Source: Candidatus Avimonas merdigallinarum
GTDB taxonomy: Bacteria > Bacillota > Clostridia > Oscillospirales > Acutalibacteraceae
Length of the DNA stretch: 56,601 bases
Assembly: GCA_904377855.1 (NCBI GenBank)
Contig: CAJFGS010000016.1
Span: 1-56,601, forward strand
Direction: 5' to 3'
The translations under genes were made by a program, and so were the position numbers. This document shows positions 50,990-56,601 of this stretch, piece after piece. Position 1 is the first letter of the stretch. Each line of letters starts with the position of its first letter. The notes below the pieces were generated by a model that ran no database searches, was not told the DNA's origin, and saw only the letters and a program-made list of their open reading frames with translations.

Positions 50990-52618
50990 ATGAAAAAAGC
51001 GGTCCGGTGGATCTGCCCCGTGGTCTTCCTTATATTATGCGCCGTTGTCTTCTGGTCCCTGCATCTGTTTACGGCGACGGACAAAACCATGACGTATATT
51101 GATTGGCAGTCCGGCGTGCAAATCGCGCAGGACGGCACCGAAACGCCCTATGACCATCTGGGGGAATACACCAATATGCCGGGGCAGAGCGGTGCCTTTC
51201 GTTTTACGGCCACCCTGCCGGAGGGTCTGGGTACCGGATACCTGCTGTTTGAGACCTCAGGCCTGGAGCTGTCGCTGTCATTAAATGGCGGAGAGCTCTA
51301 TTCTTCCGCCGCTGTGGTGCCGGAAGACGCCGCGGGGGAACTCACGGTGAACTGTCGGATACTGGACGGGGGAAACGCCATGTTTCCGCCGCTGATGCGT
51401 TTTATCCCGGAAGGGATGGACGAGGCTCAGTCGATGGCGTACGCCGATTATTACGGCATCCCTGCGGGGGTCACCGCGCTGGCGCTGCTTCTGGTGGCCG
51501 GCCTGTTCCTGCTGAGCATCCTGCGCCAAAAGGTAGAATGGAGCCTCATCCCCCTGGCTTTGGCGCTGGTAGGGCTGACCTTCTACCGGCTGGTGCAAAG
51601 CTGCGGCTATTACTTTTTGCCGGAAGCGGCGGTGCGGATTTTGAGCTGGCAGGGCTTTTCCTGGCTGATACCGCTGGCTTTGGCCTCCTATCTGGCCATG
51701 AACCGCCGCCGCGATTTCTGGCGGCTTCTGGGGCTGGCGGCGGCCTGGAGCGCCGGGGGGCTGCTGGCGGGGTATTTCATCTCCTTGGCGGGCGGCTGGT
51801 ATCTCTCCGAATATATAAACAGAGCCGTATCCGGCCTGTTCACCACTGGATTCTACGACGGCCTGCTTTACTGGTTCACCCTATGGCTGGCAGTGGCATG
51901 CGCGCTGATTTCGGCTTACTGGCTCATGCGCTCCCTTGTGCGGCAGCGGGCGGAGGCGCAGGCGCTCGCCCTGAAAAACCAGCTGATTCTGGACAGCTAT
52001 CGCGTGGTCAAGCAGAAAATGCGGGACGGCGCCGCCCTGCGCCATGAGTTCAAGCACTGGCTGACAGCCATGGAGGCGTTGTGCCAAAAAGAGGACTATG
52101 AGGGGCTGGGTGCGCTGCTGAGCGAGATGAAGCAGCAAGACGCGGGGCTTGCACAGACGCAGTTCACCGAAAACTTCACGGTCAACACCATCTTGCAGGA
52201 CGCCGCTTCCCGCGCGGCGCAGGCCGGCACTGCCTTTGATGCGCAGGCGCATGTGCCGGTGGAGCTGACTGTGCCGGAAAACGACGCGTGCGTGCTGCTG
52301 ATGAATATGCTGGACAATGCGCTGGAGGCTTGCGCCAAAGTCAGCAAGCCGGAGGAGCGTTTCATCCGCTTTAAGGCGGAGGTGAAAAACGGATTTTTTG
52401 CCCTTAAGTGCGAAAACCGCTATGCGGGTGAGCTGAAAGAAGATAAGCACGGCCGCCTGCTGACCACCAAGGCAGAGCCGGAGGCCCACGGCTTCGGCCT
52501 GCCGCAGATGTCCGCTGTGGCGGAGCGGTATCACAGCCTGCTGGATATCAGCTTCACCGATGATCATGTGTTCATTGCGCAAACCGCGCTGAAGCTTCCC
52601 AAGAAAAAGACGGCATAA
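50990..52618 (+). CDS. Sensor histidine kinase, AgrC/HPK10-like with extracytoplasmic domain
   Basis: 542 residues. A first membrane helix (VVFLILCAVVFWSLHLF) leads to an outside beta-rich domain at ~35-150 (FRFTATLPEGLGTGYLLFET) that recalls the sensor part of 7TMR-DISM receptors. About six helices follow (~165-335). The kinase core has the H-box ALRHEFKHWLTAMEAL (phospho-His), the N-box LLMNMLDNALEACA and the G-box HGFGLPQMSAVAERY, as in the HPK10 group that pairs with LytTR regulators. The likely partner is the convergent regulator at 52647. No peptide pheromone gene (agrD/agrB) is nearby. The start at 50990 lacks a strong Shine-Dalgarno; an ATG at 50974 is out of frame. Confidence 0.9.
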   Translation: MKKAVRWICPVVFLILCAVVFWSLHLFTATDKTMTYIDWQSGVQIAQDGTETPYDHLGEYTNMPGQSGAFRFTATLPEGLGTGYLLFETSGLELSLSLNGGELYSSAAVVPEDAAGELTVNCRILDGGNAMFPPLMRFIPEGMDEAQSMAYADYYGIPAGVTALALLLVAGLFLLSILRQKVEWSLIPLALALVGLTFYRLVQSCGYYFLPEAAVRILSWQGFSWLIPLALASYLAMNRRRDFWRLLGLAAAWSAGGLLAGYFISLAGGWYLSEYINRAVSGLFTTGFYDGLLYWFTLWLAVACALISAYWLMRSLVRQRAEAQALALKNQLILDSYRVVKQKMRDGAALRHEFKHWLTAMEALCQKEDYEGLGALLSEMKQQDAGLAQTQFTENFTVNTILQDAASRAAQAGTAFDAQAHVPVELTVPENDACVLLMNMLDNALEACAKVSKPEERFIRFKAEVKNGFFALKCENRYAGELKEDKHGRLLTTKAEPEAHGFGLPQMSAVAERYHSLLDISFTDDHVFIAQTALKLPKKKTA

Positions 52619-52648
52619 AAAAAGAGCCGAAGCTTTCGGCTCTTTTTT
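52618..52648. terminator. Shared terminator between kinase and regulator genes
   Basis: A 14-bp stem (A6 + GAGCCGAA, loop GCT, TTCGGCTC + T6) fills the whole 28-base gap and even includes bases of both stop codons. It works in both directions. Confidence 0.9.
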
Positions 52649-53360
52649 ATCGGTTCATATAGCGGATGAAAGCGCTTTGCAGGGATTTGTAATAGGCTCT
52701 CCCTATGGGAAGGCGGCTGCCTCCCCGCAGGGAGAGCTGCTTCCTGCTGATTTCCTCCACATACTCCATATTGACAAGATAGCTGTTGTGGCAGCGGCAA
52801 AACTGCCCGGGCGGCAGCTGCTTTTCCGCTTCGGAAAGGGAGAGCAGATAAGAGCGGTTCCCAGACACCTGATGAATGACAATGTTGTGATTATAGCTCT
52901 CGATATACCGGATCTCCGCCAGCGGCAGGCCGACCGTTTTACTGCCGATGCGCAGCACGGCGGTTTTGGGACGATGGTTCAGCCTCCAGTCGGTGCGCAG
53001 TGCAGCGGACAGCGCCTCCCGGCTGACCGGCTTGAGCAGGAAGTGAATCGGCTGGACGCTGTATCCCTCCGGCAAGTAGTCCTCGCAGCCGGTGACAAAG
53101 AGAATGCTCACCCGGTCGCCGCGCTGCCGGAGAGATTGCGCCAGCTCCATACCGGTCATCCCCTCCATCTGGATATCCAGAAGCAGCAGGTCGAAAGGGG
53201 CGTTCTCGGCCAGCAGCGTTTTTTCCAGGTCGTTCGCCGAAGAAAAAGCGGTGATTTCGTGCTCAATGCCGTCCTCTTGTAAAATATCATGGCAAAGAGA
53301 AGACAGCTTCTCCCGTATGGTGCTGTCGTCCTCGCAAATCGCCAGCCGGTATACGCTCAT
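52647..53360 (-). CDS. LytTR family response regulator
   Basis: 237 residues. Receiver domain ~1-120 with acidic pocket CEDD, phospho-Asp in LLLLDIQMEGMTGMELAQ, and the conserved Lys in HFLLKPVSREAL. LytTR DNA-binding domain ~135-235 (LPLAEIRYIESYNHNIVIHQ, FCRCHNSYLVNMEYVEEISR, LPIGRAYYKSLQ). AgrA-like; it should bind paired direct repeats. GAGGTGA precedes the start. Convergent with its probable kinase. Confidence 0.93.
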   Translation of the reverse strand: MSVYRLAICEDDSTIREKLSSLCHDILQEDGIEHEITAFSSANDLEKTLLAENAPFDLLLLDIQMEGMTGMELAQSLRQRGDRVSILFVTGCEDYLPEGYSVQPIHFLLKPVSREALSAALRTDWRLNHRPKTAVLRIGSKTVGLPLAEIRYIESYNHNIVIHQVSGNRSYLLSLSEAEKQLPPGQFCRCHNSYLVNMEYVEEISRKQLSLRGGSRLPIGRAYYKSLQSAFIRYMNR

Positions 53361-53392
53361 TCTTTCACCTCAAGCCCATACGCATCTTTATT

Positions 53393-53421
53393 ATTATAGA
53401 AACATTCTGCAGAATTTTCAA
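53393..53421 (-). promoter_or_regulatory. Promoter of the response regulator with palindromic spacer
   Basis: TTGAAA (53416-53421) and perfect TATAAT (53393-53398) are 17 bases apart on the minus strand. The spacer contains the perfect palindrome ATTCTGCAGAAT (53404-53415), a candidate operator. Confidence 0.65.
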
Positions 53422-53445
53422 GGCCGTTGCCTGGCCGACGCACAA

Positions 53446-53477
53446 GCCCGTCATGCCAAAGGTATAGCATGACGGGC
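53446..53477. terminator. Hairpin upstream of the response regulator gene
   Basis: An 11-bp stem (GCCCGTCATGC / GCATGACGGGC) with a 10-base loop, followed on the plus strand by CGTTCTTGTTT. No plus-strand gene precedes it; it may block read-through. Confidence 0.45.
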
Positions 53478-53502
53478 CGTTCTTGTTTAATGGTATAAAG
53501 AG

Positions 53503-53534
53503 AAGCTACGTTTTGATCCTTCAAAACGTAGCTT
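53503..53534. terminator. Hairpin between tRNA-Thr and the response regulator
   Basis: A perfect 14-bp stem (AAGCTACGTTTTGA, loop TCCT) followed by TT. Probably a back-up terminator. Confidence 0.5.
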
Positions 53535-53553
53535 TTAATGTGGATATGGGCTG

Positions 53554-53598
53554 CAAAAAAAGATACCGGGCTCCGGCGCGGCCCCCCCCACCGGAGAA
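53554..53598. repeat. Intergenic repeat, second copy (see 48455-48503)
   Basis: Contains GATACCGGGCTCCGGCGC preceded by an A-run and a short stem CTCCGG / CCGGAG. The related copy at 48455 has one difference in the core. On the minus strand it could act as another terminator (hairpin, then T7). Confidence 0.45.
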
Positions 53599-53606
53599 AA
53601 GAAAAA

Positions 53607-53635
53607 CCCGCGGTGCGCGACGTGCGCACCGCAGG
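53607..53635 (-). terminator. Terminator of tRNA-Thr
   Basis: A 12-bp stem (CCTGCGGTGCGC / GCGCACCGCGGG, one mismatch) then TTTTTCTTTTC on the minus strand. Nearly identical to the tRNA-Pro trailer at 15287. Confidence 0.85.
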
Positions 53636-53637
53636 TG

Positions 53638-53713
53638 TGGAGCTGGCAGACGGACTTGAACCCCCGACCTGCTGATTACAAATCAGCTGCTCTACCAACT
53701 GAGCTATGCCAGC
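53638..53713 (-). tRNA. tRNA-Thr (anticodon TGT)
   Basis: 76 bases with encoded CCA. The acceptor GCTGGCA pairs with TGCCAGC; the anticodon arm is GCTGA-TTTGTAA-TCAGC with anticodon TGT; the T loop is TTCAAGT. Confidence 0.95.
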
Positions 53714-53782
53714 GCATTCTGCCAAAACCAGAAATCTTATATACTATATCACAGCGCTTCAAACCCTGTCAAGAGCGGAAAA

Positions 53783-53816
53783 GGGAGCGCGGCGGATATT
53801 GTTCCGCCGCGCTCCC
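53783..53816 (-). terminator. Terminator of the glycosyltransferase gene
   Basis: A perfect 14-bp stem (GGGAGCGCGGCGGA) with a 6-base loop, followed by TTTT on the minus strand, about 130 bases after the stop. Confidence 0.8.
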
Positions 53817-53948
53817 CCTGACAAAAACGAACTCGTCTTCTCTTTCCGCCGCTGTCCGGCCTGCCGGCGTTTCCCTCCCGGAGGCAGCATCCTGCTTCCG
53901 GAAGCATTGGCCTTTCCGCACCCGTTTCCGCCCGGCCCGCGGACTTCT

Positions 53949-55235
53949 TCACCGGGCAGGCGGCGTTGTGCTGGTGCAGATCTGCCCCTTCCTCCCGGTG
54001 TGGGCGATCGGCTTCCAGGTCGTTTTGGGACGCAGCAGGGCAATCAGCGCTATCCCGCTCATGGAAAAGATAAATAAGGGGAAAAGCAGCACGGCCCTGA
54101 GCATCGGCCGGAGGGGCTGGCGATCCAGGAACAGGAGAAGCAGCGCCCCCGCCGAAAGCATCAGCCAGGAGCTGACCGGCGTCAGCAGAAGCGCCGCATT
54201 GGCTTCGACCACCCACGCCGGGCTCAGTAGGAGCCCGAAAAAGCTGAAGAACCCGGAGAGCAGGTTGAGCGCGACCGCCGGCGTCAGCAATAGGTAGCAC
54301 AGGACGTCCAGAGCTTCCCGGCGGGAGGCCCCCCCGCCCGCCTTTCCGCGCACGAGGGCCCGGCAGGCGTCCCGGAAACAATACTTGACGCATTGGACGC
54401 ATCCCACCGCCCAGCGGAACCGCTGGCGAAGGGAAACGGCAAAGGACACCGGCTGCTCGTCGTAATAAACGGCGCCGCTGACCGGCACGATCCGTTTCCC
54501 GCGGCAGATCTGCTGCATGGAAAACTCGCAGTCCTCCACCATGGAATGGGTGTTCCAGCCTTCCCCCCGGATGAGCTCCGTTTTGAAGGCAAAGCCCGTC
54601 CCGTCCACGAAGCAGGACAGCCCGACGTTGGCGCGCGCACGGTGGAAAAAGTGCATCATGCTCCGCCAGTAAAGCGCATAGCCCCCGCTCACCCAGGAGT
54701 CGGTGGGATTGGCCGCATACCGGTTCCCCTTGGCGACGTCCGCCCCCGCGCGGAGCGCTTCATTCACCTGCCGGAGGAAGCCCGGCGTAACCAGGTTATC
54801 CGCGTCAAACACCGCCACCGCATCGTAAGCGCCCGGGCGGGCCGCTTCGATTTTTTCCAGCAGCCACCGCAGGGCGTAGCCTTTGCCCACCTGCCTGCGG
54901 TTCACCCGTTCGAAAACCCGCGCGTCGTGCCGCCTGGCTTCCCCGGCCGTATCGTCGCTGCAATTATCCGCCGCCACATAGACGTCCATATACTCCGCCG
55001 GGTAATCCTGCGCTTTCAGGCTGTCTAGGAGCGCCCCGATGACGGCTTCCTCGTTCCTGGCGCAGACGACCACCGCAAAGCGGTGGAAGGGCGGGGCTTC
55101 CGGAGCCGGCCGGGCCTTTTTCCGATCCGGGAAAAGCCCGAACACCCCCACGACAAACTGCCATACAAGGATCGGTGTGCTGACTATCGTCAGCAGGAAG
55201 GAAATACACAAAAACGCAAAGCCAAAATACTCCAT
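53949..55235 (-). CDS. Membrane glycosyltransferase, family 2
   Basis: 428 residues. An N-terminal helix ([20 protein letters not shown]), a GT2 domain at ~50-290 and three to four helices at the end ([39 protein letters not shown]). [19 protein letters not shown] binds [14 protein letters not shown] has the metal-binding DxD, EDCEF has the catalytic region and [10 protein letters not shown] is the QxxRW motif of processive polysaccharide synthases. A role in making an extracellular polysaccharide or adding sugars to a lipid carrier is likely; product unknown. It is alone, with no polysaccharide locus around it. Confidence 0.88.
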   Translation of the reverse strand: MEYFGFAFLCISFLLTIVSTPILVWQFVVGVFGLFPDRKKARPAPEAPPFHRFAVVVCARNEEAVIGALLDSLKAQDYPAEYMDVYVAADNCSDDTAGEARRHDARVFERVNRRQVGKGYALRWLLEKIEAARPGAYDAVAVFDADNLVTPGFLRQVNEALRAGADVAKGNRYAANPTDSWVSGGYALYWRSMMHFFHRARANVGLSCFVDGTGFAFKTELIRGEGWNTHSMVEDCEFSMQQICRGKRIVPVSGAVYYDEQPVSFAVSLRQRFRWAVGCVQCVKYCFRDACRALVRGKAGGGASRREALDVLCYLLLTPAVALNLLSGFFSFFGLLLSPAWVVEANAALLLTPVSSWLMLSAGALLLLFLDRQPLRPMLRAVLLFPLFIFSMSGIALIALLRPKTTWKPIAHTGRKGQICTSTTPPAR

Positions 55236-55421
55236 ACCCTTCTCCTTTCCGCCGCCGGGCGGCTTCTCCTCTTCTAAACCCCCTTGATTTTCTGCTTCCA
55301 GCGTATCATCCGGTTGTAAAAATCCGGGTCATATTTCCGATCGTTTTTCTTAAGAAGAGCCGAAATATTTCAGCAGCCTTTGCCGGCATAAAAAACGTCG
55401 GGAAATTTTGGAATGTTGCCC

Positions 55422-55450
55422 TTGATTTTTCAAGGGACCTATGGTATGAT
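55422..55450 (+). promoter_or_regulatory. Rubrerythrin promoter
   Basis: TTGATT (55422-55427) and TATGAT (55445-55450) with 17-base spacing, 46 bases before the start. Confidence 0.65.
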
Positions 55451-55454
55451 CTAT

Positions 55455-55469
55455 TTGTAATTATTTCAA
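55455..55469 (+). promoter_or_regulatory. PerR-like box
   Basis: TTGTAAT-T-ATTTCAA matches the PerR/Fur-type consensus TTATAAT-N-ATTATAA at 11 of 14 defined positions. It begins four bases after the -10 box, where PerR would block transcription until peroxide is present. Confidence 0.5.
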
Positions 55470-55495
55470 ATTTAAATTTAATAGGAGGTTTTATC

Positions 55496-56035
55496 ATGGA
55501 CTTGAAAGGGACCAAGACCGAAAGCAATCTGATGACTGCCTTTGCTGGTGAAAGCCAGGCGCGCACCAAATACACCTACTATGCCTCCCGCGCAAAGAAG
55601 GACGGGTACGAGCAGATTGCCGCCCTCTTCACCGAGACGGCGGACAATGAGAAGGAACACGCCAAGCTGTGGTTCAAGCTCCTGCACGGCGGGGAAGTGC
55701 CGGGGACGGTGGAAAACCTGAAGGACGCGGCCGCGGGCGAAAACTATGAATGGACCGATATGTACGCCACTTTTGCAAAAGAGGCGCGGGAAGAAGGGTT
55801 TGACGACATCGCCCGCCTGTTCGATTTTGTCGGCGCGATCGAAAAGCATCACGAGGAGCGGTACCGCAAGCTGCTCGCCAACATTGAGAAGGGCGAAGTA
55901 TTCCAGCATGAGGACATCGTGGTGTGGAAATGCCGGAACTGCGGCCATATCCACGTCGGCAAAAACGCGCCGGAGCTTTGCCCCACCTGCCGGCACCCGA
56001 AGGCCTATTTTGAACTGCTGGCCGAAAATTATTAA
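55496..56035 (+). CDS. rbr: Rubrerythrin
   Basis: 179 residues; reduces hydrogen peroxide in anaerobes. Four-helix diiron domain (~1-140) with Glu ligands in [30 protein letters not shown] and [17 protein letters not shown], then a rubredoxin-like domain with CRNCG and [17 protein letters not shown] precedes the start. The PerR-like box fits peroxide control. Confidence 0.97.
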   Translation: MDLKGTKTESNLMTAFAGESQARTKYTYYASRAKKDGYEQIAALFTETADNEKEHAKLWFKLLHGGEVPGTVENLKDAAAGENYEWTDMYATFAKEAREEGFDDIARLFDFVGAIEKHHEERYRKLLANIEKGEVFQHEDIVVWKCRNCGHIHVGKNAPELCPTCRHPKAYFELLAENY

Positions 56036-56147
56036 GCGGCAGGCCTCGCCGCACGGAATGCCCGGCTGCCTGTAACTGTACGGCCTTCTTTTCCTTTTCG
56101 GCTTTGTTTGGGGAAGATAGCCGTCTGGCGGCATGCCCAACTGTTTG

Positions 56148-56177
56148 AAAGCCCGCTGCCTAAAAGCAGCGGGCTTT
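56148..56177 (+). terminator. Terminator downstream of rubrerythrin
   Basis: A perfect 12-bp stem (AAAGCCCGCTGC / GCAGCGGGCTTT) with more T after it. The rest of 56036-56333 holds no gene. Confidence 0.8.
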
Positions 56178-56333
56178 TTGCTCCCAGCCAGTTTCCCGTC
56201 CTTTCCCGTTCTCACTACGCTGGTAAAGCCGCTGGGACAGAATGGGGGAGAACAGGAGGGAGAGGAAAATCGCGCGGGGCCAGCCGCAGCATCGTGGATT
56301 CGCCATAAAAACCACATCTTTTTGGAAATCCGC

Positions 56334-56362
56334 TTGACAACCGGCAAAAAGCATGGTATAGT
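56334..56362 (+). promoter_or_regulatory. Promoter of tRNA-Tyr
   Basis: Perfect TTGACA (56334-56339) and TATAGT (56357-56362) with 17-base spacing, 33 bases before the tRNA. Confidence 0.8.
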
Positions 56363-56394
56363 ATCACTTGCCCTGAAACGGGCGGTGAATATGA

Positions 56395-56479
56395 GGGGGA
56401 ATTCCCGAGTGGCCAAAGGGGGCAGACTGTAAATCTGTTGTCTCTGACTTCGGTGGTTCGAATCCACCTTCCCCCACCA
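56395..56479 (+). tRNA. tRNA-Tyr (anticodon GTA)
   Basis: 85 bases with the long variable arm typical of tRNA-Tyr and an encoded CCA. The acceptor GGGGGAA pairs with TTCCCCC; the anticodon loop is CTGTAAA with GTA; the T arm is GGTGG-TTCGAAT-CCACC. Confidence 0.95.
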
Positions 56480-56481
56480 TC

Positions 56482-56515
56482 TGGGGTGGACACTTTAGAT
56501 GCCCACCCCATTTTT
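56482..56515 (+). terminator. Terminator of tRNA-Tyr
   Basis: TGGGGTGG pairs with CCACCCCA across 13 bases and is followed by TTTTT, starting three bases after the tRNA. Confidence 0.8.
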
Positions 56516-56601
56516 GTCAGTATTCATGCGGGTTTGCGGGCTTTTTAGAGCCCAAAATCCAAAGTGATTTTCCATAGATGCCTTTTCCATTAGATGGCAA
56601 A
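56516..56601. other. Window end without a recognised gene
   Basis: Eighty-six AT-rich bases after the tRNA terminator. I see no coding signal. Confidence 0.4.

Noticed and set aside
53357-53725. A 122-codon minus-strand frame over tRNA-Thr
   Set aside because: It translates the tRNA and its terminator; not a gene.
1-56601. CRISPR arrays, rRNA genes and intact insertion sequences
   Set aside because: No regularly spaced repeats, rRNA-like stretches or transposase genes were seen.

Overview
The window looks like a chromosomal segment of a GC-rich, spore-forming Firmicute of the class Clostridia, probably a gut Ruminococcaceae/Oscillospirales relative. The evidence is Gram-positive ribosome binding sites throughout, a sporulation sigma-K gene, the glycogen set glgB-glgC-glgD-glgA with the Firmicute-type GlgD subunit, HPr with both the His15 and Ser46 sites, LuxS, rubrerythrin, an SPxTG-type surface protein and an rpsF-ssb-rpsR operon. 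The species assignment is inference only.

Positions 1-4530 are visibly more AT-rich and carry accessory genes: a broken DNA polymerase IV fragment fused to DUF4160, a DUF2442-HTH gene, a complete dinB with a LexA-like box, and a translationally coupled pair of plasmid/ICE-like genes. This block ends inside the 3' end of sigK (4527-5159), which stops abruptly in region 4.2. The arrangement looks like one end of a sigK-intervening (skin-like) or integrative element. The rest of sigK and any recombinase would lie left of the window.

Positions 5300-12900 hold a PH-domain protein, the glycogen operon and a membrane-anchored protein. 13100-15800 has a GHL10-like lipoprotein, a DUF1294 protein, an integrase remnant and tRNA-Pro. 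15809-21896 is a three-gene operon with 4-base overlaps: a LamG-like secreted protein, a sialidase-fold beta-propeller protein without a signal peptide, and a 1279-residue secreted FG-GAP/LamG protein. It is read from one strong promoter with an inverted repeat in its leader. 22222-25008 is an operon of five uncharacterised small envelope-related genes, one with a nonsense codon.

Positions 25467-46341 are mostly housekeeping: tatD, metG, ilvE, an RluA-family synthase, a zinc-dependent phospholipase C-like gene, luxS, an M23 endopeptidase with a WalR-type box, prfB, rpsF-ssb-rpsR, rimM-trmD, ptsH, uvrC, proC, rsmD-coaD-coiled-coil protein, and a uracil/xanthine permease. 46526-55235 is again accessory: an ECF-type sigma factor with a large C-terminal extension, a twice-frameshifted SPETG surface protein, a histidine kinase convergent with a LytTR response regulator, tRNA-Thr and a membrane glycosyltransferase. 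The window ends with a rubrerythrin gene behind a PerR-like box and tRNA-Tyr.

The most interesting signals are the sigK junction, the secreted propeller operon, the five-gene envelope cluster, the sigma-sensor fusion, the basic tail on GlgB, and several regulatory sites (LexA, WalR, LytTR, PerR) placed in front of plausible targets.
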